A DNA stretch of 64,000 bases, from the NCBI GenBank assembly GCA_944474755.1, contig OX104114.1, positions 41,977,070-42,041,069 of the forward strand. Direction: 5' to 3'. This stretch comes from Limnoperna fortunei (Eukaryota > Mollusca > Bivalvia > Mytilida > Modiolidae). Shown here in pieces: positions 32,132 through 43,539 of this stretch. How positions within the stretch are numbered: the stretch's first letter is position 1; the number at the start of each line of letters is the position of its first letter. The notes under the pieces were generated by a model that worked only from the letters and a program-made list of their open reading frames with translations, was not told the DNA's origin and made no database searches. Position numbers and translations under genes: made by a program.

Positions 32132-33860
32132 TTTACTGGTAAATGTTATCGTTGCCTAAAATTTTCGTATTTAAACATAATTTTTAATCTGACATCTTGT
32201 TTGATTCTGGAGATACGACGGCTTTAAACCTAAATTACCCAAGTATGCCTTAAAAGTGTATAACAACTTTATCCCGGGCCATTAGGCTTAAATTACATAT
32301 TTTAAAATTATGACGGTTAACGTTGATGTCACGTTTTTTCTTAATCAAAATAGGTTTGGTTGAAATTTGAGAAATATTGGAACTTTTGCGAAGTGTAGGA
32401 TACTTTCGGCAGTAAAAATACAGTTGTCGAAAATAAAGAGGTTTTGTGTTAGAATCAGTTAGTTGTTGCCATATTTAACTTTAATTCCGAATGTTAATAG
32501 CGACACTTCAATGTATGTCAATATATGTTAGTAACTTGCAAATCTTTTTTAACAGCCTTTCTTTTTTAAAAGGAATACATTTTGATCTTTGTTCTAAGAT
32601 TGTAACCGTTTGTCATATCAGAGTAGTAATAACTTATTGTTAGTCTATGATGTACAGTATAATGAACAGACAATACAACCTCAAATAAAACAGGGAGTGA
32701 AAACGGGTTCTCAAGAATTAAATATTCAAAAGTTAAACAAATACACTACTCTTTTTAAAGTAATTTTTATTTGTCTTTTTGTGGCGATTGAGCTTAAAGC
32801 ATTTTAAAGTGATTCAAATACGTTTTTAATGCTGAAAGTGGAACCATAACGATAAGTAAAGAAATCACAATGTTTAGAAAAGTAATAACTTGGAAATAGT
32901 GACTGTGAAATAAACAAAACGTGCGTTGACAATCTTACAAATGGGCTAAGATAAGCGATACTGGAAAACATTAGGATCGAACAAATAGACTGTTTCAAAC
33001 GTCACAAATGATATAGTTAATAATACTTAAAGCATCTAAAATGGAAATCTATGGAGAGGTAGATAACTAAGATATTCAAATGTAGATGCATTACGCTATC
33101 TTTTCACTTACGTAAGAATAAAAGGCGTAGACCATAAATTTGTGTAGGCAATGTGTCGAGTTAATACGTCAGTATGTTTATTGTATTCATGAAAATATGT
33201 GCTTATTAGTACGTACATCTGAATTATTGTACAATTTACTGCAATATAATTTAGCACTATACTTGTATATAGTACTTGTATATATTGCAAGAGTGTTTTC
33301 CAAACAATAAACTACTAATAACAGCGCACGTTAGACGCGCATGTCAACATTCTACCTTCAATCAGTAATATAGAAGTGGAGTTCAAAAACTAACATGTTA
33401 AAAAATGGATTTAAACTCAAAACGTTTTAAAAACGTATCTAAGAAGAATAACAATACCACCTACCAACAGGAGCTTAAGGCAATGGATAATTACAAATAA
33501 GGATTCAGACAAACATTTATAACAAGAAATAAAAAACACTCAAAGCAAAAACAAGACAAAATTTAGTAAACTTAATCCAATAAAAAGCAATGTTGTACTC
33601 AAGCGCTACAGATGAAAAAGCAATGCCTGCCACTAATTAGACACCCGCCCACCCATCGAGTTATTCAGCGTAATGCTTAAGAAAATTCACACCGGGAAGA
33701 GGAAAGACTTCATATGATCCTGTAAATAAGCGAAAATAACAAATCGTATTTGGTATTTGAGAGATTGGTTCTCCATAACGACCACATAAGTATTGGCAAG
33801 GAACATAGACGTCTATAGCACACCTTTGCAAGAAAAAGATACCGGGTAAATGGTTTTATA
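32132..33860. other. Intergenic DNA, nothing recognised
   Basis: No coding signal and no repeat noticed. It should hold the upstream intron of the FReD exon if that gene is real. Confidence 0.45.
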
Positions 33861-33863
33861 TAT

Positions 33864-34720
33864 ATCGTCTACAAATTAAGCCCAACACTGTTAGAATTAG
33901 ATTTTTAACACTGTCAAATTTTTGCTTACCCTCGGCGGGATTCGAACTCACACCGTTGTGACACTGTGGCACTTAATTCGCCTGCACTATGTCCAGCGGT
34001 CTAGACTCCTCGGCAAAATCCGCTATATAAAAAATATAGCTTCATTTACCGGGGTGAATCGTAGACATAGACATAGTACATGTGTACTAGCGTGTGACGA
34101 TGGAATTTTCGTAACCAATACGTATTAATTTAACAGTAATCTAATTCAGCATTTTTGTATATATTATATAGGATGACAAAGTTACTTGTCATACAGTCAC
34201 AGTAAGTTATTTATATACAAACGTCTAAGTATTGTGACAACCATATAATATATCTATCAAGCGGATTTCTGAAACATCAGAAATACAGGGTTAATATCAA
34301 ATATCTATCTATCGTCTACAAATTAAGCCCAACACTGTTAGAATTAGATTTATAACACTGTCAAATTTTTTGCTTACCCTCAGTGGGATTCGAACTCACA
34401 TCGTTGTGACACTGTGGCACCAACTATGTCCAGCGGTCTAGACCCCTCGGCCAACTCCGCTATATAAAAACTATAGCTTCATTAACCGAGGTGAATCGTA
34501 GACATAGGCATAGTAAATGTATACTAGCGTGTGACGATGGTATTTTCGTAACCAATACGTATTAATTTGACAGTAATCTAATTCAGCATTTTTGTATATA
34601 TTATATGGGATGACAAAGTTACTTGTCATACAGGCACAGTAAGTTATTTATATACAAACGTCTAAGTATTGTGACAACCATATACTATATCTATACCAGC
34701 GGATTTCGGAAACATCAGTT
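33864..34720 (-). repeat. Two tandem copies of a tRNA-derived SINE-like unit
   Basis: Head-to-tail units begin at 33,864 and 34,311 (period about 447 bp), each starting ATCGTCTACAAATTAAGCCC. On the minus strand each holds a tRNA-like block: a box-A-like GCCGAGGGGTCTAGACCGC (about 34,014-33,996 in unit 1) and a box-B-like GGTGTGAGTTCGAATCCC (33,954-33,937). The long spacing between them resembles a Leu/Ser-type tRNA. Acceptor and anticodon stems do not pair well, so this is not a working tRNA gene. Related copies lie at 63,267-63,900. Confidence 0.75.
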
Positions 34721-36310
34721 ATCCCCATTGGTAAACCAGGAGGAAAAATTATGTAGGTACCTGTAACGTTTCCGGAATTCTTGTGTTATAAGCAGTCGTC
34801 ATTATTGTTTTTAAAACCTGCAATTATATACATAGTCTAACATTAACATGATTAATACTCGTGGCTTTTGGGCAATCAATCGCCTGTTAATATCACTGAG
34901 ACTGTTAGATCATCTCAAAGCCGATACACTAAAAGTGGTCAAGAGATGAATATATAATCTCAGTATCTATCATTAAGACTATTACGTGTCTTACTACATG
35001 TAGTATTTTTTATATTATATTACCTCATTCTAGTTTAGATAATATCACATACCGGGTTTGTGCGATAGCTCAATAATAAATTGTCTTTAAAGATACCAAG
35101 TTAAAAAAAATTACTACGCCAGGCGCGCATTTCTTCTAATCAAGACTCATCAGTGACTTTAAAACCACCAAAAAGTATTTAAAATCTAAATAATTAACAT
35201 GTATAATTTATAATAATATGAGATTTTGGAGTAACCATATCCGAAGACAACACACACCCACTGAAGAAAAACCCAAACCGCACTACCACAGACAAAATTG
35301 CATCATACACTAGTTGAGATCATCTCTACATCTATTACTAGAAATTATTATTTGCGTTTTTTCCAACAATTTCATGTCTATGATGATATATCGAGAAGCG
35401 GGACAAGGTCGTCATACTCTATGGCAGTTGTTATCCCATACATTAGCATTACTCTAATATAGTTTCTGAATATATCTCCATCTCGTCTGTGACAGATAAT
35501 AACGGCTTATTACCTATTTTCTTACTTTTTTGTCGGAACTGTTTATAATTAAAAGCAAAATGTTTAAAACATAATATTAATTATAAAAAAATCAGATAGC
35601 GTATTAACTGTTTTAATTGATGTGAGATATTGCTTATCTCATCAAATATAATTGATATAGGATAACTTGTTAAATATGAAGGATATAATATATGTCTTAT
35701 AAAAGGTAAGATATCTACAATATTGATTATTATATAAAAAATTAATTGTTTTCTGTAGTGTGGTGCTTCATTAAGTAAGATTTTCGTGTTCTATTTAAGC
35801 GTAACCGTTCTATTCAATGAATGTTTAACCTGTTTAAAGTTAACGTACAAAAGCAGATAGGTTTATTGTATAATTTGTCTTTCAAAGACAAAATTATGAT
35901 GATTTGTACTCACACTGTTTGCATTTTATAATTTATTAATACATTTTACCATAGTATCTGGGTGTCAACGTTTTCCGGCGAAAAGTTTTTAATAATGCTA
36001 TTTCCGTCTGAAAATATTATTGGAATTCACATGTTGACCACACGCAAAATATTTCTAACTTAAACTAAGTACTTCTTCATCAACAACAATTCGTAGCTCT
36101 TACACGTGGCACGTATAAATATAAGATCAATAAGGCATCTAAATTTTAAACATTCCATCAAAGATCAACGATTAATAGATCAGTTCGTTTGTGTGTTCTA
36201 AGTTATTTCCGTAAGTTCAGTTATCTTACTGTCAACGTTTTTGATTGATGTGGCTTTTACTAAGTTTACAACAATATTGCGTTTCATTTCACTGATGGTC
36301 ATGGAGATGG
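34721..36310. other. Intergenic DNA with one dispersed-repeat copy
   Basis: It holds a diverged copy of the mussel dispersed repeat at about 35,085-35,190 (TACTACGCCAGGCGCGCATT, ATCAAGACTCATCAGTGA). Nothing else recognised. Confidence 0.5.
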
Positions 36311-36319
36311 AAAAATATA

Positions 36320-37543
36320 CTCACTCAAAAAAGAAACGCAACATACAAAAATGGGAATGTTACTTGTTATATTATTTAACAATTTATCATATAAATAATT
36401 GATACATAAATGTAAAAATTGGAACACTTCTTGTTTATGAGTTCTTTTACCATGGAATATAACATTTTGTCGCATATTGTCAATAAATCACGCAAAAACG
36501 TCATTGTCAATAAATCACGCAAAAACATGTCAGTATCTGTTGTGCTCATCATTTGTCACAGGCCTTACTCTTCTTGGCATGGCTTCAATTAAACGTTGAG
36601 TACGCACACGCGGTATCCTTTGCCACTCATACTGAGGTGCCTGCTCTATTTGTTGCAGATTTTGCGGCGGTGGCTTTCGATGGCGCACGCGCCGATCCAG
36701 TTCATCCCACAGATGTTCAATTATTGGGTTAAGATCCGGATATCGTGATGGCCAATGGATCACATTGACATTATGTTGCTCTACAAAATCTACTGTTACA
36801 CGTGTTGTATGTGGTCGGGCGTTGTCCTGATCAAAAATTGCTCTTTAAAAGTCAATTACGGGCAATAAATGCGGCCGTATAATTTCGTCTATATACCTAA
36901 CAGTGTTAAGATTACCTTTGATATGTATTGGCTGTGTGTTCCTGGCGTAAGAGATAGCGGCCCACATCAAAACACTTCCTCCGCCAAAATTGTCTCTTTT
37001 TATAACACAGTTTTGCGCAAAACGTACACTCGTATGCGACCATTTCGCTTTTCAAGCTGAAAACGTGACTATTCGCTGAACCACACTCTTCTCCAGTTCT
37101 GTAAATTCCATACACGAACGGTAGTACACCTTCTAACCCTTGCTCGGCAGTGTTGCTCCGACGTAAGGTCTTTTTGCCTATAATCCATGAGAGTGTAACC
37201 GATTGCAACCCAGGGACGTTTACAACTGTTTCTGTTGCAGTAATAGTCTTGTTCCGTAGATGGAATAATCTAATATAACGAACCTGCGCCCGAGTTGTAA
37301 CACGCGGACGCTCTGAACGTAGTTGGTTTGTCGTAGTACCAAGCTGCTTGTAGCGTCTCCAAAGGCGTGAAATTGTGCTACTATGAACATTGTACGTTCT
37401 GGCAACATCATTCTGTGATTCCCTGGCCTCGATTCAGGTGTCATTATGATGTTGTGTATATATATTTGAATATTTATAGGTTATGCGACCGCAAAAAATG
37501 GTTAAAAAAAATTATCCGCTGTTGCGTTTCTTTATAAAGCGAG
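36320..37543 (-). mobile_element. Tc1-like transposon, 1,224 bp, with TA target duplication
   Basis: Terminal inverted repeats of about 23 bp: left CTCACTCAAAAAAGAAACGC AAC, right (reverse complement) CTCGCTTTATAAAGAAACGC AAC. They share AAAGAAACGCAAC and the outer CTC. Each end is flanked by TA (36,318-36,319 and 37,544-37,545), the Tc1/mariner target duplication. The transposase on the minus strand is broken into several frames, so the copy is dead but nearly full length. A 27-bp phrase with CAATAAATCACGCAAAAAC is duplicated in tandem at 36,477-36,530. Confidence 0.9.
36530..37444 (-). pseudogene. Tc1-like transposase, frameshifted
   Basis: Read from 37,444 down: NDVARTYNVHSSTISRLWRR (helix-turn-helix; its frame lies beside the open frame that starts MTPESRPG), then TRAQVRYIRLFHLRN in a third frame, then QSVTLSWIIGKKTLRRSNT. 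The last part reads QDNARPHTTRV with the second catalytic Asp, then WPSRYPDLNPIIEHLWDELD with the catalytic Glu. It needs several frame changes. An extra Ile in NPIIEH makes the Asp-Glu spacing 35 rather than the usual 34 residues. Confidence 0.85.
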
Positions 37544-37545
37544 TA

Positions 37546-40000
37546 TAGTTTGATTTTCATTTCGGTATAAAAAAGACGAACAAGTGCTAATTTTTTAAAT
37601 AGTATTATATGTAAATTTTTTATCATTACTGTGTGCTTCGATTTGGAAAATATCACTGAAAAAGAACTAATTGATTTAGCTTAAATGCTTTAGAAGTGAT
37701 TATGCTTAAACGCGTTCTAGTAGTAAGATAATAGCACTTATGTAAATAAAAATTATCACACCATTAAAATACATAAACAACAATAACATCAAAGCATATC
37801 AATCTGCTGTTTAATATCCGTTAATGCATTTTATGAAGCAAAATGAAAGATTAGTGGCGCCATCTTTACCATTATTACACCAAGCAGATCATCCTCTGCT
37901 ATCTCCGTCTACCATTGATCTTTGTATCGTCGTACTTTGCTGGAGACGTCCTAGAAATTGTTCCGTTAAAAGCTTTATATCATAAATGTGCTTTTTGTTG
38001 TGTTGTTCTGTTGTTAACTTCCTTTTGCACACGTATTTTGGTTTAAGTACCGTTATTTTTAAGTTGTAGAATGTTTTGTTGAAAGAAAACTATTCTCCAG
38101 GAGTGAGAGTACAGATAGCCATGTAGTATATGTTTCACTGAGAAAATATTTACCCAATAAAAACAAAACACCACACAAACAAAAGCCAGCGACACGAATT
38201 TAGAAAATACCTAAACATGTTTGTTTCATTTGTGATTGATAATAATACATATAATAGGATAAAGTAATATTAAATATATAAATATATTTTTTCTGTAGAT
38301 ATATAAAGTAGCATTCAGCATTTTTAAAGCTATATACATGACAAAAAACCCGCTCAAGTCTGTATTAAAATATACTTACATGTATCATTAAAGTTTTCAG
38401 TAATAAATATCTGTTAGATTAGTGTTTTTTTTTTATTTCTAAGAATGAGCCGCTTGGGGCGATATGGATAAAGATATCGATGACATACAACCAACAGTAA
38501 TCGCGGTTTTGTAGCGCTTGACGTCCCGTTGCTTTAAAAAACTGACGAGAATAGATCCATATCACAATAGTAGAGAAATATGGATTTTCTCACGTTGCAC
38601 GATCAAAGGAAAGTTAAACAAATTAGCAATTAGATTGGTTGATTTTGTCAAAGTGAAACAAACAAATGTGTCAAAGTTTTCAAAACGTTTATTCATTTAA
38701 TAAGAATGGTTTCATTTTTAACTGTTTGTTAAATTGGATCAAATAAAAACACGGGTCTTATGTACGATATTTATGAATCAAGGCTCAAGTCTCAACAAAA
38801 ATAAGTCGATTCAATATGTTTGTTTGTTTGATGGTCTTTAACGCCACTTTCAGCAATTTTTCAGCTATATCATGGCGTCCAGTTTTTTATTGGGGGAGGA
38901 AGCCGGAGGACCCGGAGAAAACCCCCGACCTGCGGTAGGAAAACTGGCAATCCTTGTCAATTAAGATTTGAGTCGAGTACACCCTGCCTGCAGTGTCGAT
39001 TCAATAAGTAACGTCTTTATTTTATTACATGTGCTTTTTTTATTTAATTTTTTTTTTACCCCAAACAACCTCTTTCTTCTTATCGGAGGGACGCGATATG
39101 GCTAAAGTCGGAATTTCCTTCTGCTATTGTAACAGAAGCGTGAAGGGTATTTGAGTGCAAGACAGGAAGAAATTATGTTCTGCAAAGTTGGGGTCTACTT
39201 CCCGTAGATATAAAAGATGTGAAATAGGTAACAATTTGGCTTTTACGTACATGTAGCTGGCGATTTCTTATATTTCAAAAGCTTGAGTACTAATTCTGCC
39301 TGCTATGACGTAACGTCAGCTTTTCGTACTGGTCGCCACAAAACGTGTTACAGCTAGGTTTGTGTCGTAATACTAGAAAAGCATCGAATAAAAATCTGGG
39401 GCTAAAAATGTGGGGTCTAACATGAAACCATAATAACTGCAAAACCACTGTTGACTTTTTATAGAAATATATTTTAAAATTATATACTTTTAGTGATTAT
39501 TAATTACCCAGATTCTGTCATTTTTGTATTTCCTGGATAACACATATATGGAGTAAACGAAGTTAGGGAATGATGTGCAGCTTTTATATTTGCCGCAAAC
39601 TCCTTTAACATTGCAAATTTGAAGGCCCATTTTGCAAAAGACAGTGCAAAATTAAAGCGGAAGCTAAAAGCATATATCAGCCACAGGGGCTAATATCGAT
39701 ATAAGACCCGAGGGCTGATATCGGTTCATCACTTCCGGTTATATCAAATATGCAAAAATGTTCATATTACTACCAAATATGGGATAAATGATAGTACAGC
39801 TTCCTTACAGTGTCGTAATTAGCAATGTTATAATGCATGATTTTCATGCTCAGTTTTTACGCTCATGTCCCGCGGAGGTTAAATTAAGTCGTAAAGTTAC
39901 GCTGAACATCGGAAGGAAAAAAAGAAACACATACTAGCACGTAACACTATATTAATGATCATATTTTTTTAAACAAGCTGAAACTGCAATTCAATAAAAA
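37546..40000. other. Intergenic DNA with one SINE copy
   Basis: No gene recognised. The short open frame at 38,518-38,700 has no supporting feature. Near 39,685-39,730 the phrases GGGGCTAATATCGATAT and GAGGGCTGATATCGGTTC form a loose repeat. Confidence 0.5.
38820..38998 (-). repeat. Mollusc SINE body, copy 2
   Basis: Same body and tail as 24,893-25,075 (GCTGAAAGTGGCGTTAAAG then ACCATCAAACAAACAAAC on the minus strand) with few differences. The tRNA-like head is absent; the copy stops near CTGCAGGCAGGGTGTACTCG. Confidence 0.8.
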
Positions 40001-40008
40001 ATCATCTG

Positions 40009-40175
40009 GGCCCATGTCAACGAAGCTAACTTATGAATAGTATACGTCTTCGGATGGTCCTTAGATAATCCTTGGAAGGACTATCCTAAGATAGCTTCGT
40101 TGAACACCTTAAGTCAGTACTAAGATATGTCCTAAGATCAAAAGTATTGTTCTAAGTCGTATATTAGGACATTCC
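40009..40175. mobile_element. Harbinger-like terminal remnant with hairpin
   Basis: Begins GGGCCCATGTCAACGAAGCT, similar to the Harbinger end at 2,695 (GGGCCATGTCTTCGAAACTA), and continues with CCTAAGAT/TCCTAAG words. Two segments pair: 40,017-40,033 and 40,087-40,103 (16 of 17 bases). Probably a miniature or eroded derivative of the same family. Confidence 0.55.
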
Positions 40176-40309
40176 GCGCGAAACTATATGTAATATCACG
40201 TCACAATAGAAATTTTGTAATTTAGAACGAAAATCCAGAATAGGGAGCAGCGAAACTATCAAAGAAAATAAGAACAGAAGGAAGTCATCGTGAAGTATTT
40301 TTATGTCAA

Positions 40310-41060
40310 CTGTTCTGTCGAGCGCTGTAGACTGTGTCAAATGTTTTTTCTAACGTCGTTTCAAACGACATGTCTAGTTCCGAAGGCTTTGTCCTATATA
40401 TCCTGTCTAGCGCCGAAAGGCTGTGTCCTATCTCCTTTCTAGCGCTGAAGGCTGTGTCTTATATGTCATGTCTAGCGGCGTAGGCTGTGTCTTATATGTC
40501 CTGTCTAGCGCCGCCGGATGTATCTCTGTTAGAGCTAAAAAAAGGTTCAGTTTCAGTTTATAAATCTTAACAGATATCCTGTTTAATACCGTAGACTTTG
40601 CCAATCATAATGACTTACATCGTAGCCTGTGTCAATCGTCTAGTCTACAAGGTAAGCTGTATCATACGTTCTATCTACCACCTCAAGTTTAATCAAACTT
40701 ATATATTAAACGTCCTGTCTTAACATCGCCTTATAATATATCAAACGTCCTTTCTAGCGCGGTAGGGTGAGTTATACATCCTACCTAGCACCGTAGGCTG
40801 TGTTAAGCGTTGAAAAACTTCTGTTTAGCTCTGTAGTTTGCGTTAAACCTCCTGTTTTGCGCCGTAAGATGTGCAAAACGCAAATTCAGATCTTTAACAC
40901 GGCCTGTACTGCGCTTAGTAGGACATTTGTTAAACATCTTATTTAGCACAGTAAGTTGTGTTAAACATTCCACCTAGCCTCGAGCTGTGTTAAACGTGCA
41001 GCATAGTGCGTTTGTTCATGCCAAACTTCCTGTCAGGGATTGTAGGACATATAAACATGC
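40310..41060 (+). repeat. Degenerate minisatellite, about 33-bp unit
   Basis: Roughly twenty eroded copies of a unit like TCCTGTCTAGCGCCGTAGGC TGTGTTAAACG. The best-preserved copies lie at 40,395-40,530 and 40,745-40,900; some spacers have diverged. The units alternate between ...TCTTATATG and ...TTAAACG endings, so at least two subfamilies may be present. Confidence 0.75.
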
Positions 41061-41402
41061 AAAAAAGCATATTGAATTTCAAATTGGAAACACTTTTGGA
41101 ATTTTGTTTTGTTTGTGGAGAATTACTTTCCTCAACTGATTTTCAAAACTGACGGCACAATCAAAACTGACACGTTTGTTGAACCAGACACGTTTGTTAG
41201 TCTTACATTATTTATATTGAACTTGTACATTGCACATTTTTATGGATCATTAAGAAAAATTTGGAGGAATTAAATGCTTGTGAAAAAGTCGTTTTCACCA
41301 TTATTTTACATCAACGTTTTTTTGTTAACAATGACCATCTTGTGTAATTAATTTCCGTATCAAAGACCCATTATTAATTACGTGTGTCATGTGTGTTAGA
41401 CG

Positions 41403-42441
41403 GGTGTGTTCCCCGAACGCCTACTGGATAAAAACAACACCTCATTAGGTAGGAGGATTAAGAGGCCTATCAAGAGGAATGCCATAATTAGTTTACCTGT
41501 ATTTACCTTGAAAATTATAAAAAAAAGTATCGTAGACATTGAGAAGCTGAATTGACAAGAAAAATTTCAAAATAAAATAAAAAAAAAGAATGGTTTCAAT
41601 TTAATTAAAATTAGATTAAAAGCTTGACTAAAAAGTTACAAAAATATACATAAATTGTGTATAAAATAAACTTTTAAAATATAAAAAAAGAATAATTGGT
41701 TTCAAATTAATTAAGCTTTAGAAGAGATTGATATGCTGAGTTTCTACCATTACCAATTAATAGTGTTCACATGTCAAACCTTTGAACATTGCAAGCTAAG
41801 AAATAGTATTAAAATGGGCGAAAAGTCAAAACCCCTCATTCTAAGTCAATATGGCCAATGCTCAGCTGAATGTGAAATTCATCACCAACAGACGTGGAGG
41901 CCAAAATATTAGTCTCGATGGCTTCATATACAGAGTCTTCCGTAGGAACCCGACAAGGTCTTCTTGAGAGGCGTTGTACCTGGAAGTAGTTGCTAAGCAG
42001 ATAGTGAACGCCGTTACCAAACGCTGCTTAGAAGAATTCCGACCGATACCGACTATTTATGCAGAAGAACTTAACAAATTACGTGACGACGAATGACTTA
42101 CGTTGACAGCATCAGAACTCCTCCATCTGGAATAAGTGACAAACTGACTCTGTGTTTTGTTTAGTGTTCTGTTGGTTTTTTTTGGTTACTTAATTATTAT
42201 TATTACATTATTAAATTATAGTGCTATATCATGAAATAGATGTAATGAATTTAATTTAATAAAATATATGATTATAGTATTTTCTTTAGTTTGGCTTGGT
42301 TTTCAACCTTACATTTGTCTGCTACAATATTACAACTATAAAAAACAGGTGACACTAATTTAAACACCCCTTAGAAGGCCCCTTAATCCCATACATTAAT
42401 TAGATGTTTTTTAAATCCAGTAGCCGTTCGGGGAATAAACA
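41403..42441 (+). mobile_element. MULE-like DNA transposon with FLYWCH remnant
   Basis: Terminal inverted repeats share TTCCCCGAACG[C/G]CTACTGGAT; subterminal GGATTAAGAGGCC also matches GGATTAAGGGGCC at the other end. The flanks carry the same 8 bp, GTTAGACG (41,395-41,402 and 42,442-42,449), which I take as the target duplication; Mutator-like elements make 8-9 bp. The interior keeps a plus-strand FLYWCH-type coding remnant. At 1.04 kb it is an internally reduced copy. Confidence 0.78.
41851..42096 (+). pseudogene. FLYWCH-domain remnant of MULE-associated protein
   Basis: One frame from ATG 41,851 reads MANAQLNVKFITNRRGGQNI, SLDGFIYRVFRRNPTRSS, then a stop (41,965-41,967). Past it the same frame reads VNAVTKRCLEEFRPIPTIYA and EELNKLRDDE before a second stop. 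The first half fits the start of a FLYWCH zinc finger (R-G-G-x-N-x-x-x-D-G-F-x-Y-x-V); its W-x-C and later Cys/His part is missing, apparently deleted. The second half fits the linker that follows it in MULE-associated proteins. Family call from recollection. Confidence 0.6.
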
Positions 42442-42464
42442 GTTAGACGCAGGTTTCGACATGT

Positions 42465-43539
42465 ATGTTTAAGCCACCGTCGAAAGTTTTGTTACTAAGA
42501 AAGACGAATTACTCTAAATAAAAATTCGTTTTCTGCTGTATTACTCCCTGCCAAAATATTCCTTAATCAGACTACTTGTTAGCCATAAAGCTCAAAGCCA
42601 GGGACCGTACGAAACGATCCTAAAATATGTCTTAGGACATTTATTAGGACATAATTTAAGAACGACTTAAGACAGTCTTAGAACGTGTCTTAGACCTCAC
42701 ACCGAATGAATCCTATATTCACCATTATAAAGATGTCATTACTCTATCGTTTGTATTTTCTACAAATGTAAAGAATTTATATATGTGAGATTAATTTTAG
42801 ACATTTATAAAGTTAATGAACCATATGGACTGCGATCTAAGAATGCAATATATGTAATAAACATGTATCAATTAATATATAATTAATGTATTTGAAATAA
42901 ATTGGTATAAATTAAAAACGTAAGATGTATTTCAGTGTGATTTACTTTGGCGCGACTATATAATTGATTAAAAAGTAGTTTGACTGTAATTTAATTCCTT
43001 GTGTTGGGTCCTAGGTTGATTTCGTACTATAGTCGTACTATTTATATATAAATAAGATTGACTGAAAATGAGTTCTTTATGGAAAAGGAGCTTCAGATTT
43101 TGTTAGAACAGGTTGAAAAGTTAAAATGAAAACTAATCTTGAGTCCATCTTAGGACACCTAATAAATGTTAGAATAAAGATAAGGACTTGGCCTAAATTG
43201 CGACATTTTAAGATGGTCAAAAAATCGTAGTCTTAAGACATCTTTGATGATAATGGCCCATTTGCGGAAAAATTGAAATAGATTCGGAAATAGCATTCAC
43301 GATATTGATACAGCATGTTTTTTTATAAATATATTCAAGAGTTTAAGTTTTGAAAGAAACGTCATATTTAGATGAGTATTTATCCTCGATCCCTACATCC
43401 AACACCTTCATCCCATTGTACAAATAAACAAACCTACAAATCTACTATCTCCATCGTAGATTGCCACAAAAAATAATCAAATACCAGTATTTTAATTCGT
43501 CTTTCTTAGTAACAAAACTTTCGACGGTGGCTTAAACAT
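42465..43539. mobile_element. Element with 47-bp perfect terminal inverted repeats
   Basis: 42,465-42,511 (ATGTTTAAGCCACCGTCGAA to AAGACGAATTA) is the exact reverse complement of 43,493-43,539. The 981 bp between contain a deleted Harbinger copy (42,601-43,259) and little else, so the outer unit is either a small MITE invaded by Harbinger or a single composite. No clear target duplication. It starts 15 bp after the MULE's target duplication. Confidence 0.8.
42601..43259 (+). mobile_element. Internally deleted Harbinger copy
   Basis: Left end GGGACCGTACGAAACGATCC, then GTCTTAGGACA words and TTAGACCTCACACCGAA, matches the Myb-side end of the element at 1-2,695 in order and spacing. At 43,063-43,128 it keeps the start of the Myb gene (reads FFMEKELQILLEQVEKLK then a stop), equivalent to NFTETELHILLEEVEKNK in the larger copy. 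The right end is ...AATGGCCC (43,259). The transposase and most of the Myb gene are gone. Confidence 0.82.

Noticed and set aside
33937..34026. Possible functional Leu/Ser tRNA gene on the minus strand
   Set aside because: Box A- and box B-like blocks are present, but the acceptor and anticodon stems do not pair and the unit is repeated in tandem, as for a SINE.
33922..34128. Open frame starting MLTLGGIRTHTVVTLWHLIR
   Set aside because: It lies wholly within the tRNA-derived SINE-like unit; the GGIRTH words come from reading across the box B region.
40310..41060. CRISPR-like array of spaced repeats
   Set aside because: Units are contiguous, highly diverged and in clearly eukaryotic DNA; it is an eroded minisatellite.
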